From Rhynchospora pubera (taxonomy: Eukaryota; Streptophyta; Magnoliopsida; Poales; Cyperaceae): 64,000 nucleotides of DNA. A program made the translations under genes and the position numbers. The DNA is taken from the NCBI GenBank assembly GCA_028095005.1, contig CM051459.1:319736513-319800512 (forward strand). Reading direction: 5' to 3'. Every line of letters starts with the position of its first letter. The first letter of the stretch is position 1. Positions 23,409 through 34,678 of this stretch are shown piece after piece. Under the pieces are notes generated by a model. The model had not been told where the DNA came from. It was given only the letters and a program-made list of their open reading frames with translations, and ran no database searches.

Positions 23409-26400
23409 ATGGAACGTGAAGCAGGACAAGGAAGCAGGGCACGTGAGCGTGAGCCTCTCAACCGTGCAGATGATGAAGGCTTAGAGCCAAATCCTGATGA
23501 ACCGGTACCGGTTGAGACGATACGCAGACAGGCTGCCATTGATGTTAGACTGTTGGCAGCATATGAACAAGGCCGTTATTTGACCCATGAGCTTGGAGCA
23601 GTGCCAACAGCTCCAGTGAATGAAGCCAATGAGTTCAGGCGGCTATTGGCTGATTTTGGTAGCCAGCACCCGCCACGGTTTGATGGCACAGGCGGGTACA
23701 AAGCGGCTGAGGAATGGTTGGAAAGCATTAATAATAAGTTCCAGTTGGTTAGAGTACCGGATGCAAACAAGGTTGAGTTGGCCACTCCGTACTTGGAGAA
23801 CTCGGCCAGATTTTGGTGGAAAACTGCACGAAGGAGTTTTACCGGTGAACAGTTAAGGATACCGTGGCAGTGGTTTGAGCAAGTGTTTACAAGGAGGTAC
23901 TTGAGTTCTGCCCAAAAAGAAAAGTTGAGGCAGCAATTTCTCACTCTTACCCAAGAAGGCATAACAGTCGGGCAGTACAATGACACCTTTGTTGAGTTGT
24001 CTCGCTATGCACCGGATGTGACCGGTGATGAGTATTTGTATCGTAGGCAGTACCTAAATGGGCTTGACCCAGACATTGCACAAGCATTGGATGCCACGGG
24101 GGAAGTGGAAGTGCAAGAGCTGATGGATCGTGCTGAGAGAATGGAAGGGCATGGAAAAAGAAAGTCTAGTTGGGGGCAGGCCAGAAATGTTAAGCCTAAG
24201 TTTGTAAAGCCGGTCCCATTTAGTAGGCCGGTTGTTAATGTGAAAGGACCTCAATCTTCTGCACCAGTGCAATTCAAGACTGGCATGGGTACTCAAACTC
24301 AAAAAGCATGGTGCCGTACATGTAACAGTCCACATCCAGAGGCACAATGTCGGGTTGCCAAGGGTTTATGTTTCAATTGTGGAGAAAGTGGCCACTGGAA
24401 GAATGAATGCCCAAAATTACAACAAGGAATTGTGAGAGGAGGACCTGCCTTTGGTATGGCGGGTAGAGGGCGTGGAAACCCTGCATGGCGGGGTGGCAGA
24501 ACGGGCGGTCGTGTGGCCGTCCATGCTGTGGAAGTGAGACCAGAAGAATCCGAAGAGGCACAACAAGAAGATGACCCAAGTTCTACTGCACCCACCGAAC
24601 TTATGACAGGTAATGTTTTTATTTCAGGTCAGAGAGCTTTTGTGTTGTTCGATACGGGGTGTAGTCATTCGGTTGTGGCGAGGGATTTCGTGGAGAGTTG
24701 CGGCTGGCCGACTAAGTCGCAAGAGAGAGCTCTCAGTGTTCAGACTCCACTTGGTTACTTTAAAGAGGTGTTGCAATGTTGTAAGGGACTTAAGGTGATG
24801 ATAAATGGGCGTGATTTGGAAGCTGACATGTTGGTTTTGGACATAGCCGGGTATGATGCACTACTCGGTTTTGATTGGCTGACTCGGCATCATGCGATGA
24901 TAGATTGTGCAAAGCGGCTGGTCCGATTTCAAGCGGGCAGCCTAGCCCCTTGTGTATTTAAATGCAAAGCTATTGGAGACCCTATGATAATTATTTCAGC
25001 GGTGGAAGCGTGTAACCTGGTTCAGGCCGGGTGTGACGCATATTTGGCTGCCGTTATTGGCGAAGCGGCTGAAGAAAAAGCAAGTATTGATACTATTGCT
25101 GTGGTGAAAGAGTTTAAAGATGTGTTCCCTGATGAGATAGCTGGAGTACCACCTGATAGAGAAGTGGAATTCGGTATTGAGTTGCTGCCGGGTACCACTC
25201 CAATATCCAAGACCCCATATCGGATGGCCCCAGCTGAAATGAAAGAGTTGAAAGTGCAATTGGAAGAGCTATTAGCAAAGGGTTTCATTAGACCCAGCAG
25301 TTCACCGTGGGGAGCCCCAGTTTTGTTTGTAAGGAAGAAAGACGGTACCTTACGGTTATGCATTGACTATCGTGAGTTAAACAAGGTGACGGTGAAGAAC
25401 CGCTATCCTTTGCCACGCATTGATGATCTGTTTGATCAACTGCAAGGATCATCAGTGTATTCTAAGATTGATTTGAGAACGGGCTATCACCAGCTTAAGA
25501 TACGCCCAAGTGATGTTGAGAAAACGGCATTTCGTACGAGGTACGGGCACTATGAGTTTCTGGTTATGCCGTTTGGCTTAACGAATGCACCAGCTGCATT
25601 TATGGATCTTATGAATCGGGTGTTTAAGGAATTTCTGGATGCCTTTGTTGTGGTTTTTATTGATGACATATTGATCTATTCCCGATCATTTGAAGAGCAT
25701 GCTAAACATCTCAGGATTGTATTGAATAGGCTGAGAGAGTGTAAGCTGTATGGCAAATTTTCTAAGTGTGAATTTTGGCTAAGTAAGGTGGCATTTTTAG
25801 GCCATGTTATCTCTGGAGAAGGATTGGTTGTGGACCCATCAAAAGTGCAGGCAGTGACTGAATGGAGCCAACCGAAATCGGTAAGTGAGATAAGAAGTTT
25901 CTTGGGTTTGGCGGGGTACTATAGGCGATTTGTGGCTGGTTTCTCTCAAATTGCCAAGCCACTGACAGAGTTGTTGCATAAGGGAGTAAAGTTTGTATGG
26001 GAAGAAAGGCAAGAGAAAAGCTTTCAGAAGTTGAAAAATCGGCTTGTGACAGCGCCGGTCCTTGCTATGCCGGTTTCAGGCCGAGAATATGATGTATATA
26101 CTGATGCCTCTAAGTCGGGTTTGGGATGTGTGTTGATGCAAGAAAAGCATGTAATAGCCTATGCATCAAGGCAGTTGAGGCCGCACGAGCAGAATTATCC
26201 GACCCACGATTTGGAGCTAGCGGCTGTCATCTTTGCACTTAAAATTTGGCGGCATTACTTGTATGGAGTTAAGTGTAAAATCTATACAGACCATCAGAGT
26301 TTGAAATATATTTTCACACAAAAAGAATTGAACCTGAGGCAAAGGCGTTGGCTAGAGCTTATGAAAGATTATGATTTGGAGATATTGTATCATGCCGGTA

Positions 26401-28079
26401 AGGCTAATTTGGTGGCTGATGCATTGAGTAGGAAGAGTCGAATGAATGCGGTGACTTTATTAACACAGGAGCCAAGATTGCTTGAAGAAATGAGGCGTAT
26501 GGAGTTGCAGGTTGGAGTATCACATGAACTCGGGCAACGGATGTTGAGCCGGGTTCAAACAATGAGCGTTACATCTCCCGTGCTTATGACGGTGATGTTG
26601 GCTGCCATAGAGGTACAACCTGATTTACATGATAGAATTCAGGCAGCTCAAGTGGTTGATGATAATTGTAAAAGGTTTAAAGAAAGAGTAGCAACAGAAA
26701 AGGAAACCCCGTTCCATGTTGATGAAAGCGGTGTTTTGCGGTTCAGAAATCGCATTTGTGTGCCGAATGATGCGGGAATCAAGGCGTTGATCTTGTCTGA
26801 GGCGCATGAATCAGGGTATGCTTTACATCCTGGTGAGGTAAAAATGTATCAAGACTTGAGAAAATATTTTTGGTGGCCAGGCATGAAGAAAGAAGTGGCT
26901 CGATTTGTTGAGAAGTGTTTAATCTGTCAGCAAGTAAAGGCCGATAGAAAGAAAAGTGCGGGATTGTTGCAGACTTTGAGGCGGCCAAAGAGCAAATTTG
27001 AGTCTATTACAATGGATTTTGTATCTGGTTTTCCAAAAACAAAAGGAAGGATTGAGGCAGTGTGGGTGATAGTGGATCGGCTGACCAAGGTAGCCCGCTT
27101 CATACCGATTCGGGCAGATGTTGCAGCTAAGGAATTGGCTGAAATATTCCTCAGAAATTTTTGTAAGTATCATGGCTGTCCACAGGAGATAATTTCAGAT
27201 AGAGATGGTCGGTTTATATCTCATTTTTGGAAAAGTTTTCAAGAGGCTATGGGTACAAAGCTGAAATTCAGTTCGGCACATCACCCGCAAACTGATGGGC
27301 AGTCGGAGCGCACTATACAAACCCTGGAAGACATGTTGAGGGCGTGTGCATTGAGTTTTGGTGGTTCATGGCTTGATCATTTGTATTTGGCTGAGTTTGC
27401 ATATAATAACAGCTTCCATTCCAGCATTGGCATGCCGCCGTATGAGGCGTTGTATGGGGAACCATGCCGTACACCGTTATGGTGGCAACCCAGGGGCAAT
27501 TTTGTCCCAACTGGACCTGAGCTAGTGGCTGAAAATTCAGAGAAAACAAAGGTGGTTCTGAGTAGGCTCAAGGCAGCACAAGATAGACAAAAACGGTATG
27601 CTGATGTACATAGGCGACCGGTTGAGTACAAGGATGGAGAAAGAGTATGGCTGAAGGTTTCTCCCATGCGTGGAGTGTATAGATTCGGTGTGACTGGAAA
27701 GCTAAGTCCTCGGTATGTTGGCCCTTTTCCGGTGGAGGAAAGAGTTGGAGCGGTTGCTTATAAGTTGAAGCTGCCAGAGGAATTGAACCGTATACACCCA
27801 GTTTTTCATGTGTCACAGCTGAGACGGTTTGTTGGTGACCAATCTCATGTATTGGATTATTCTCAGCTGCACCTTGGTGAAAATTTAACTTATGAGGAAG
27901 CACCTATGAGGATTCTGGATAGTAGAGAGCAACGGTTGAGAACCAAAGTCATCAAGCTGGTACTTGTGCAGTGGGGGCGGCACTCAGAGAAAGAGGCAAC
28001 TTGGGAGCTTGAGAGCACGATTAGAGAGCGTTACCCTGAGTTGTTCGTGAGTTCAGGTACGATTCGTTCAGAGGACTGA
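23409..28079 (+). CDS. Gag-Pol polyprotein of the Ty3/gypsy retrotransposon
   Basis: A single intact frame of 1,556 residues. The gag capsid region spans about residues 80-250 and a CCHC zinc knuckle, CFNCGESGHWKNEC, lies at 321-334. The aspartic protease has the active site DTG at 415-417. Reverse transcriptase covers about 600-780 with FIDD (Asp752, Asp753). RNase H begins near Asp899 (YTDAS). The integrase zinc-binding region starts near His1140 and has a DDE triad at about Asp1203, Asp1264 and Glu1300. A chromodomain-like end lies at about 1495-1545 (VLVQWGRHSEKEATWE). No stop, frameshift or missing catalytic residue was seen, so it looks competent. The ATG is the first in frame after the primer site. 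Gag and pol are fused without a frameshift site, as usual for this clade. Confidence 0.95.
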   Translation: MEREAGQGSRAREREPLNRADDEGLEPNPDEPVPVETIRRQAAIDVRLLAAYEQGRYLTHELGAVPTAPVNEANEFRRLLADFGSQHPPRFDGTGGYKAAEEWLESINNKFQLVRVPDANKVELATPYLENSARFWWKTARRSFTGEQLRIPWQWFEQVFTRRYLSSAQKEKLRQQFLTLTQEGITVGQYNDTFVELSRYAPDVTGDEYLYRRQYLNGLDPDIAQALDATGEVEVQELMDRAERMEGHGKRKSSWGQARNVKPKFVKPVPFSRPVVNVKGPQSSAPVQFKTGMGTQTQKAWCRTCNSPHPEAQCRVAKGLCFNCGESGHWKNECPKLQQGIVRGGPAFGMAGRGRGNPAWRGGRTGGRVAVHAVEVRPEESEEAQQEDDPSSTAPTELMTGNVFISGQRAFVLFDTGCSHSVVARDFVESCGWPTKSQERALSVQTPLGYFKEVLQCCKGLKVMINGRDLEADMLVLDIAGYDALLGFDWLTRHHAMIDCAKRLVRFQAGSLAPCVFKCKAIGDPMIIISAVEACNLVQAGCDAYLAAVIGEAAEEKASIDTIAVVKEFKDVFPDEIAGVPPDREVEFGIELLPGTTPISKTPYRMAPAEMKELKVQLEELLAKGFIRPSSSPWGAPVLFVRKKDGTLRLCIDYRELNKVTVKNRYPLPRIDDLFDQLQGSSVYSKIDLRTGYHQLKIRPSDVEKTAFRTRYGHYEFLVMPFGLTNAPAAFMDLMNRVFKEFLDAFVVVFIDDILIYSRSFEEHAKHLRIVLNRLRECKLYGKFSKCEFWLSKVAFLGHVISGEGLVVDPSKVQAVTEWSQPKSVSEIRSFLGLAGYYRRFVAGFSQIAKPLTELLHKGVKFVWEERQEKSFQKLKNRLVTAPVLAMPVSGREYDVYTDASKSGLGCVLMQEKHVIAYASRQLRPHEQNYPTHDLELAAVIFALKIWRHYLYGVKCKIYTDHQSLKYIFTQKELNLRQRRWLELMKDYDLEILYHAGKANLVADALSRKSRMNAVTLLTQEPRLLEEMRRMELQVGVSHELGQRMLSRVQTMSVTSPVLMTVMLAAIEVQPDLHDRIQAAQVVDDNCKRFKERVATEKETPFHVDESGVLRFRNRICVPNDAGIKALILSEAHESGYALHPGEVKMYQDLRKYFWWPGMKKEVARFVEKCLICQQVKADRKKSAGLLQTLRRPKSKFESITMDFVSGFPKTKGRIEAVWVIVDRLTKVARFIPIRADVAAKELAEIFLRNFCKYHGCPQEIISDRDGRFISHFWKSFQEAMGTKLKFSSAHHPQTDGQSERTIQTLEDMLRACALSFGGSWLDHLYLAEFAYNNSFHSSIGMPPYEALYGEPCRTPLWWQPRGNFVPTGPELVAENSEKTKVVLSRLKAAQDRQKRYADVHRRPVEYKDGERVWLKVSPMRGVYRFGVTGKLSPRYVGPFPVEERVGAVAYKLKLPEELNRIHPVFHVSQLRRFVGDQSHVLDYSQLHLGENLTYEEAPMRILDSREQRLRTKVIKLVLVQWGRHSEKEATWELESTIRERYPELFVSSGTIRSED

Positions 28080-28087
28080 ACGGATTC

Positions 28088-28102
28088 TTAAGGGGGGAGG
28101 AA
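28088..28102 (+). other. Polypurine tract
   Basis: AAGGGGGGAGGAA directly precedes the 3' LTR, in the position where plus-strand synthesis is primed. Confidence 0.85.
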
Positions 28103-30470
28103 TGTGAGATACGGCTGTCTGACGGTGTCCCTGTCATGTAAACACCATGCAACCAGGCCTTAGAGCGTGGGGGAAATTCAGGGGTTGGTAAATACTGTAC
28201 TAGATGTTGCTCCAATTTGCATCCTGTCTATTAGGGGGGTGGTGGTGATTGAGACCTTGACTGACTAGAGACCCATGTAAAATACCCCCCGTCCCTGTCC
28301 AGACACTAGTGCAGTCATGTAAAGCGTGGTTGGAAACGGTATAAGTCTCGCTATGGTAACGGTTGCCTTATAATCAGACTATGTGTGTTTATTGCATCAT
28401 GTATGCCAAATTGAATTAAATTATTGTGTGGTAAAATTGAATTAGTTGATGATCCAAACTGTGCCCAAAATAATGGCCAAATTATGCTGTAACGCATGAC
28501 GGTTACGGCCGGTCTGCGTGTGCGGTGGCTAATGTAGCTGCCCAGTCATGGTTCATGTACTTAGGCATATTGGCAGTGAGTACTGGAGTGTCCCATTGCA
28601 TGTAGGACTGGAGTGGTCCAGTGGTGACCCTTGGAGCTGGCCAAGGGGCAGTCCAACCTGGTTTGACCAGCCCCATTAGCTGCATGACACCTAGCAGCTT
28701 AGTCATTTAGGCAGGGGGAGAGTGGTTTGCTGACACCTAGTCCCCACCCCTTACTCTCTCTTTCTGGCCCAAATTGGTGGACAATTATGCCCTTATCCCT
28801 GCTAAATTCGTATTACCACTGTGTCTTACCAAAACAGACCCCTTGAGCTTGTTTGTGAGGTGCTAGACAGTGAAAAAGAGTGCTTGGATCATAGCTGGAT
28901 AGTTGGGAAGGTAAAGAACAGTGTTGCATGCATGATTTTGGCCCTGGTTTACCCGAAACAGGCTGGGAAGTTCATGACGGTGCATGAGTTGTGTATAGCG
29001 GCTGGTTTTCATAACTCAAACAGACCTTAGGGATGATGAATTGGTGCATTGCATAGTGCTGTTGGTGCACCCTAACTGACCATGTGCTAGTAAGCACCAT
29101 AGGTCTGGTGTTGGTTGACTATCAAACCATGAAGCGGTGTTGCAAACACCCGCAAACCAGACACGCAACGGTGTTTGGCTAGGTGCCTTTACCACGTAAT
29201 TGCATGAGTTATAGGCTGGTGTTGAGTATGACTGTGACATAGGGTTTTGATTGCTTGAACCAGACCCTGAGCAAGGTAATTCGGTGGATTTGAGCGGTGA
29301 AGCGGGCGCACCGCAGCAGTGAACGGCGGGTATACAGTATAAGGTTTGAGGTGCGGATTTCACCTGGACCCTAACTCTTGTTGCTGTGCTAAATTTAAAG
29401 TATATTATGCATGTTGCTTGATGTTTTTGCATGACTTAGCATGTAGCCTGCATGTATGAATTGCTATATTATATATATATATGCTACATGACTGTGCATA
29501 GGATGGATTGTTATCTCATGACATGCATATTGAATGGTTTATTTTATTGTGGCTGAATTGTGATATGGTATGGCTGTGCTAATTGTGTGATGAATGGCAT
29601 TTACATCTTTGGAAAGCGGAGTCGCGACCGTCTTTCCAAGGGCCGTGAGATAAGCGCTTATGTTCCGGGACTCATGACTATGAGGGGGTAAATGTTCTCA
29701 GCAATTAAGTACTATCTGGTTGTATTGATGGAAAGGAAATGACTTGGCTGATTGGTAACCAGCCTAGTAATGTGCATGGATAGGTGTCCAACAAGTGCCG
29801 GCTTTTGTATGAATTGAATTTGCAGATTTCGGATAATTGTTGCTAGCTGGCCTTGCATTGCATAGCATGAATTGCTAACTGTTTTATGAATAAACTATGC
29901 AAATTATGTTCTTATATGTAAAACAGTGTGTATCTAGTTCCGCAACATGAGACTCCGGGTTCATGCGTGGCTGGAACTAAATACCGCACTGAGAAATGAT
30001 TTCCTTTCTCACCGTACCATGTTTTCATGGGTTCCAGGTTTTGAAGGCGTGGGCTGGAAAGTGGAGAAGTAAGCCGTGTACATTATGTTATGCTATGTAT
30101 TATGTACTTATGTACTGTTGCTTGTTTGACTGTGTAAATGTATGCTTGTATGGGAGTAACTCCTTAAACTGGATGTTTGCTTGCTTGTTACTTGTGGGAT
30201 TTGGGTTGGGGAAATGCTTATGAACTGTATGGATGTTTGCCTTATGGCTGGATACCACTAGTTACAAAAGAAACTCTGGCAAAATTTTGAGTTACACATG
30301 TACAAGCATAACCTCAACCTTGTGTTTGGAACTGTTGCTAGTTAAGTGCATGGTGCTTAGTATATTAAAACATGGCATAATGACTTGTGGCCAATCAGTA
30401 AGCCTTGCGGGGCGTGCGAAGCACGTTCTCGCGGCGGAAATCGGTCACGCCGCCGCTGCGGGGTGTGACA
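28103..30470 (+). repeat. 3' LTR
   Basis: 2,368 bp, the same length as the 5' LTR and almost identical. It ends GGTGTGACA, followed by the CGACA target duplication. Confidence 0.95.
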
Positions 30471-30500
30471 CGACAAAGGGCAGATTGGGCGGAGATTTAT

Positions 30501-30689
30501 GGCTCCGTTTGGATGTGTTGAGAATAAGATAGGAAGAAGGAAGAAGGGAAGAAATTTATTGGGAAGGGGTAAATTTATTGGAAAGTGTGTAACTTTTGTG
30601 AAGAGTTTGGATGGTTAGGAATAAATTTATTGAAAAAAATTCCTTATTCCTTATTCCTTCTTCTCACTTCCCACCATCCAAACATAGCC
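30501..30689. mobile_element. Harbinger/Tourist-like MITE
   Basis: 189 bp with inverted ends GGCTCCGTTTGGATG and CATCCAAACATAGCC and the 3-bp flanking repeat TAT on both sides. There is no coding capacity. A related MITE lies at 51770-51927. Confidence 0.75.
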
Positions 30690-30769
30690 TATAGGAAGTT
30701 AGGAACGTATATCACAATTACTTTCATTATAATAATTGATTGGTAATACAAGTTACGACTTCAGAAAGA

Positions 30770-31316
30770 CCTGCAACATATGTTACGACTTCCTTTGTGT
30801 ATTCTCAGGATTACAAGTTGAATAATACTATCTGTCTTCGCATGTGGGATTATAAAAGGCAGAGTTTTCAAAGTGAGGTCGTAAGAATACACCGAAAGAA
30901 GGTATTTTGTCTTCGCACGAAAATTAAACATAATGAATATACAATGTATATTCATTATAGAATGCATCTTGCAAAATTTTCATTGGGCTTGATAAATTAG
31001 GTGAGGCTTTGTTTTAATAGAACCAGTCAATTCTGATGATTTAATATCCTTTTTTTTTCCTTTACATTTGCTTGACAAATGCTTCATGGGTCAAACTAAA
31101 CCACCATGAGTTCTTTAATTCATACGGTTCCCAATAATTTAGCATTGATTTATAGTAATTGTTTATGTTCTTTTTTTCAGGATGACATAATTTAGGTAGG
31201 AAAAGAAACGTCAATTTCTACAAGTAGGAAATGGAGACCTACATAGAGCACTTGATTTCCACATATGCTCTAACAGTAACTCCTTTGTACCAGCAACTTC
31301 AGATCTATATATTTTA
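30770..31316. repeat. Helitron-internal inverted repeat, distal copy
   Basis: Reverse complement of about 18868-19350, with about 55 extra bases (31063-31117). Being longer, this copy is probably the source of the 5' filler. The open frame at 30740-31000 has no recognised motif. Confidence 0.8.
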
Positions 31317-31975
31317 TTGTTACTGCAGCAGGTCGGAGGATAATATTGGGTCAGACCCAGATTTGATTCTATCTGTTGTTCGTTGGTTTTATAATAAAAG
31401 GTTACTAGGTACTATGTGTTCCGAGTGCTTGATGAATTTGAGGACTTAGATTTATAGTAATAGTTTAGTAGAAGCTAATGCATGACGCATAAAGGTTTGA
31501 GGTATTAAGTACTATTTGTAATCAGGTTTAATTTTCATTGGGACGGTAATTCTTGAGTGACTTTTTTTTCCAAAAAAATAAAAAAATGGAAAGAGGTGTT
31601 ATTTGAGTCTCTTTAATTGCTTCTTTATTAAAATTATTATTATTAAATTCAATGTATATTGATGCTGAAGAGCTTGGAAAAAAAATAGTTGGTCCTATAT
31701 TAAATTCGACTAACTACTCAAATACTGCAATTTAATTCATAATTCGTATAGATAAATTTGGCAATTCTTCCGATTAAGCAGATGAGCCATTTTGAAATAG
31801 CCCAAAAAGCAAAAAAAATCATGTATGAAACAAATTAAAATATAGAATGTAATATTTTCTGAGCTAATCTAAATAAAATGTCAACAATGCAACAAATCTT
31901 ATTTTAGCCGTCATATAGCGGCGATAATAAATTATTATTGGTTCCTAAAATTAAAATACAAAAAATACACTAAGA
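31317..31975. other. Helitron 3' region, no gene
   Basis: AT-rich sequence without a recognised gene, leading into the terminal hairpin at 31976-31990. Confidence 0.5.
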
Positions 31976-32003
31976 CGCGGCGAAGCCGCGCTTCCCCACC
32001 TAG

Positions 32004-33044
32004 TAATGTTTAATGCTGTACCCTTGACAGGCGTCCACGTTCTCCATGTTCCTTTTCATTTTATTCTGAAAAAGATAAGGAAAGTTGTAGTGGATTATCA
32101 TAATCGACACGAAAAAGAAAAAAATATATAAAAAAACTAATTGTTGCAAACCTACAATCTACTTATTAAGCTTTGGAGAAAAAAGTGTTTCCATCTTCAT
32201 ATAAATTCGTTGATTTTAAATGCAAAAAGGTCATCATTTGTCCAAATATAGTTGTCCACAAAGCATACTATATATGAGTATGTAGATTCAGAAATAAACT
32301 GACATATACTAGCGAGACCTTTACTAAAAATATAATTTTTTCAAGAGGTTTTTTCTATATAAATTTTGCAGAGTAAAACACAAATAGGAAATCTTTTAGA
32401 AGGCTGATGTTGACAGTACGTAAGGAAAGAATATTTCCATCTGATCAAAAAAAATAAAAAAAATTACAGCTTTATATTTTCATTATCAATTCAACTAGCA
32501 TTATTTCCTTTGTAATATAATACTATAATACACAAAATTAGGAACATTTTGACTCCGGATCAAAATGTCTTTACTCTTTACCCGTATTTGTTTTTTCTGA
32601 TTATTACTGAGGATTGTGTAACTGACAATTTCTTGGCGAAAAAAAGGAATGTAACCTGTCAGAAGACAACTCAGCTAATTTTCAAGTGGTACTTAATTAA
32701 CAGAGCAGGATGGAAAATAGGATTACTCCTTATTGTTTACCCAGTACTCGTGCTGCTCTTATCCAATAACATTTTATACTTATTGGTCAATAAACTCCAA
32801 TACATGCAATTATTACAGCAAAATATTTTGCAATAGAATAAAGCAGACTATTGATATGAAAGACCATCGACTAAACCAGTCAAGCTAATTGTACAAACAT
32901 TATTATTAAAAAAAAAAAATAGTTGCACTCGCAGTCGCAGGAATACCTTATTTTATTCATTTAAAAAATCAAGGGAAAACACAATGACTTTTTCCTATGA
33001 ATTGCGTGCACTAGTGTATTCATATATTTTCTTGGCTCGAGAAG
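32004..33044. other. 3' flank of RNase copy B
   Basis: Homologous to 2536-3583 (copy A flank, same orientation) and nearly identical to 44130-45170 inverted (copy C flank). The open frame at 32549-32836 recurs in the C flank and has no recognised motif. No gene is supported. Confidence 0.7.
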
Positions 33045-34383
33045 TTAGAAGGTGGGGAAGATGATTGATGAACCACATGCACCAGTTGGGAAAACAGGGC
33101 AATCGATCAATGTAGTGCCAGAATGGTCGACGCAAATGTAGACCTGATACAATTGGTAGCGACCTGATGCATCCTTGTTGCACTCGATCCAAGGTACATG
33201 GCCAATACATGCGCTGATCGCATTCTTGATGCTAGTTAAAGTATAGGACCCACCATTCGGCGAAATATCTGTTATATGGGTCAACAAAATTAGAAAGTTC
33301 TTTTAAAGAGGCATGCACAAATTAACTTTGCTTTCAGTAAGAGCCGAACAGAAATGTATAACAAGGCTTTTATAGTTAATTTCGAAGTTTTTTATTACTT
33401 GCTGATTTGAGGCACGAAAGAAGGTTAGTCATGCTCTTCAGGTTTAGTGCATCCTGGAAGTAAGAGTGCTCATCTAATATTGTTTCAGAGCATGTGCCAT
33501 GCTTTTCCCACTCATGCTGCCAGAATGAGGTGCTATCGCTGCTCGATCGGACATGCCAGTGATGCCCAGTTTGGTCGCAGGCTAGTAACTAAATCTTGAA
33601 TCTGCAATTAGTTACATTATCTTTGATTATTGATTCAATTTTCAAATATGCCTGATCAGTAGCTGTTTAATTGGTGCTAAAAGATGAATATGTTTTAGTT
33701 CTGAATAAAATAAAGAAGGTAGATTAGACTTAAACATGATGAATAATGGGTGATTATCCCCAGCGTTTAGTAGAAAGCAATGAAAAGCACACCTGATTGA
33801 ACGAACCGCGTACATGGAATATTCTAACCTCAAACTAAAATGACAATTAGTCTTATTAAATCTTTCCAATAAGCTTCCAAAAGTAGTTACCTTTGATAAA
33901 TCAAAAGGATTATTTGGATCACAGTTGTATGGATAGGATCCATTGTTATAATTCGGCCAAAGACCATGAATATCAAAGTCAGATGGTGGTTTTCCATAAG
34001 ATGGATAGCAACAGCCGGAGCTTGTGTCACAATAAGACCCGGGCCACTGTTTCATATAAAAAACGATCAAGATCTGTATTAGTTCACTCAATCTAACAGA
34101 AAGAACCAATATTGATTAAGTAACCTAGCTAACTACACTTTCAATTTACCAATGGGGCACTCCCTCGTTTCAAAAAATTTGCCAATGCAGGCAAATTCTA
34201 AAATGCCCCAATACCCTTGCATTCCACTTTGTATTATATATATACCCCATACATAATATCCTGAAAATTACTTAAATTTACCTGTTGGACAAAGTAAAAG
34301 AAATCATATGCATATCCATGAGCACTCAACACTACTGCCAACAAGCTGAGAAGTGCTAAAGGAGCAATTGTCATTATGTTCAT
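33045..34383 (-). pseudogene. Class I RNase T2 copy B, frameshifted
   Basis: The same four-exon structure as copies A and C is present on the minus strand: 34383-34282, 34046-33891, 33601-33399 and 33268-33045. Signal peptide, catalytic motif I (FDIHGLWP, His61) and all splice borders are intact. In exon 3, four extra bases at about 33545-33548 (GCTCGATCGG here, GCTCGG in A and C) shift the frame after Pro104. The new frame reads four residues and then TAG, so the product is 108 residues and lacks motif II (HEWEKHG) and the last two disulfide regions. It cannot be an active RNase. Residue Tyr replaces Ser in the SYPxN segment. Apart from this the gene is almost identical to copy C. A sequencing error is possible but would need four bases. 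Confidence 0.9.
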
Positions 34384-34457
34384 GGTTTAATCTTTCTTTA
34401 TATATCTGTTGGTATGTCTTTGTTGTAGTTGATGCCGGTGAAGAAGGTCCTCGGACA

Positions 34458-34465
34458 TATTTATA
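34458..34465 (-). promoter_or_regulatory. TATA box of RNase copy B
   Basis: TATAAATA on the minus strand about 75 bp before the start codon, conserved with copies A and C. Confidence 0.65.
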
Positions 34466-34678
34466 GTTGAGTGAACAGTATATGAAATGGCATTAAACAT
34501 ATTCTTTGTGTATGAACTTTTAATTTCATAATAAATAACAAAATTGAGAGAATGAAGTAACAATTGCTGGATGAAAATTTGTGTTTTTCATTATAAAAAG
34601 AGTGCCGTGTATTTAATTATTACTTCGAAATATTTTGTACAATACAATAGCATCTAGATGGTGACTATCCTTAGTCCC
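34466..34678. other. Upstream region of RNase copy B
   Basis: Nearly identical, inverted, to the sequence just upstream of copy C. It ends with GTCCC, the target duplication of the LTR that follows. Confidence 0.7.

Larger units (their letters stand above)
20896..30470 (+). mobile_element. Intact Ty3/gypsy chromovirus-type LTR retrotransposon
   Basis: The 9,575-bp element is flanked by the 5-bp duplication CGACA (20891-20895 and 30471-30475). LTRs of 2,368 bp start TGTGAGATACGG and end GGTGTGACA. Domain order is gag, protease, reverse transcriptase, RNase H, integrase, chromodomain in one uninterrupted frame. Long LTRs, an initiator-Met primer site and a C-terminal chromodomain point to the Tekay/Del clade; clade assignment is by memory. 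Only two LTR differences were noticed, so insertion is very recent. All structural parts needed for activity appear present. Confidence 0.95.
18807..32003 (+). mobile_element. 13.2-kb Helitron with captured gene fragment and nested elements
   Basis: The 5' end is TCTATAGTATTAATTAAATC after host A18806. The 3' end is a perfect hairpin (CGCGGC-GAA-GCCGCG, 31976-31990), then CTTCCCCACCTAG and host T32004. The right duplication arm has the uninterrupted target, with GAATGACA joined directly to TAATGTTT at 45170/45171, proving insertion between A and T without target duplication. The target lies within a diverged MITE (about 18530 to 32032). No Rep/helicase gene is present. Cargo is a UDP-glucose dehydrogenase fragment, filler repeats, a Harbinger-like MITE and a Ty3/gypsy element; without the latter the Helitron is about 3.6 kb. 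Confidence 0.93.
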
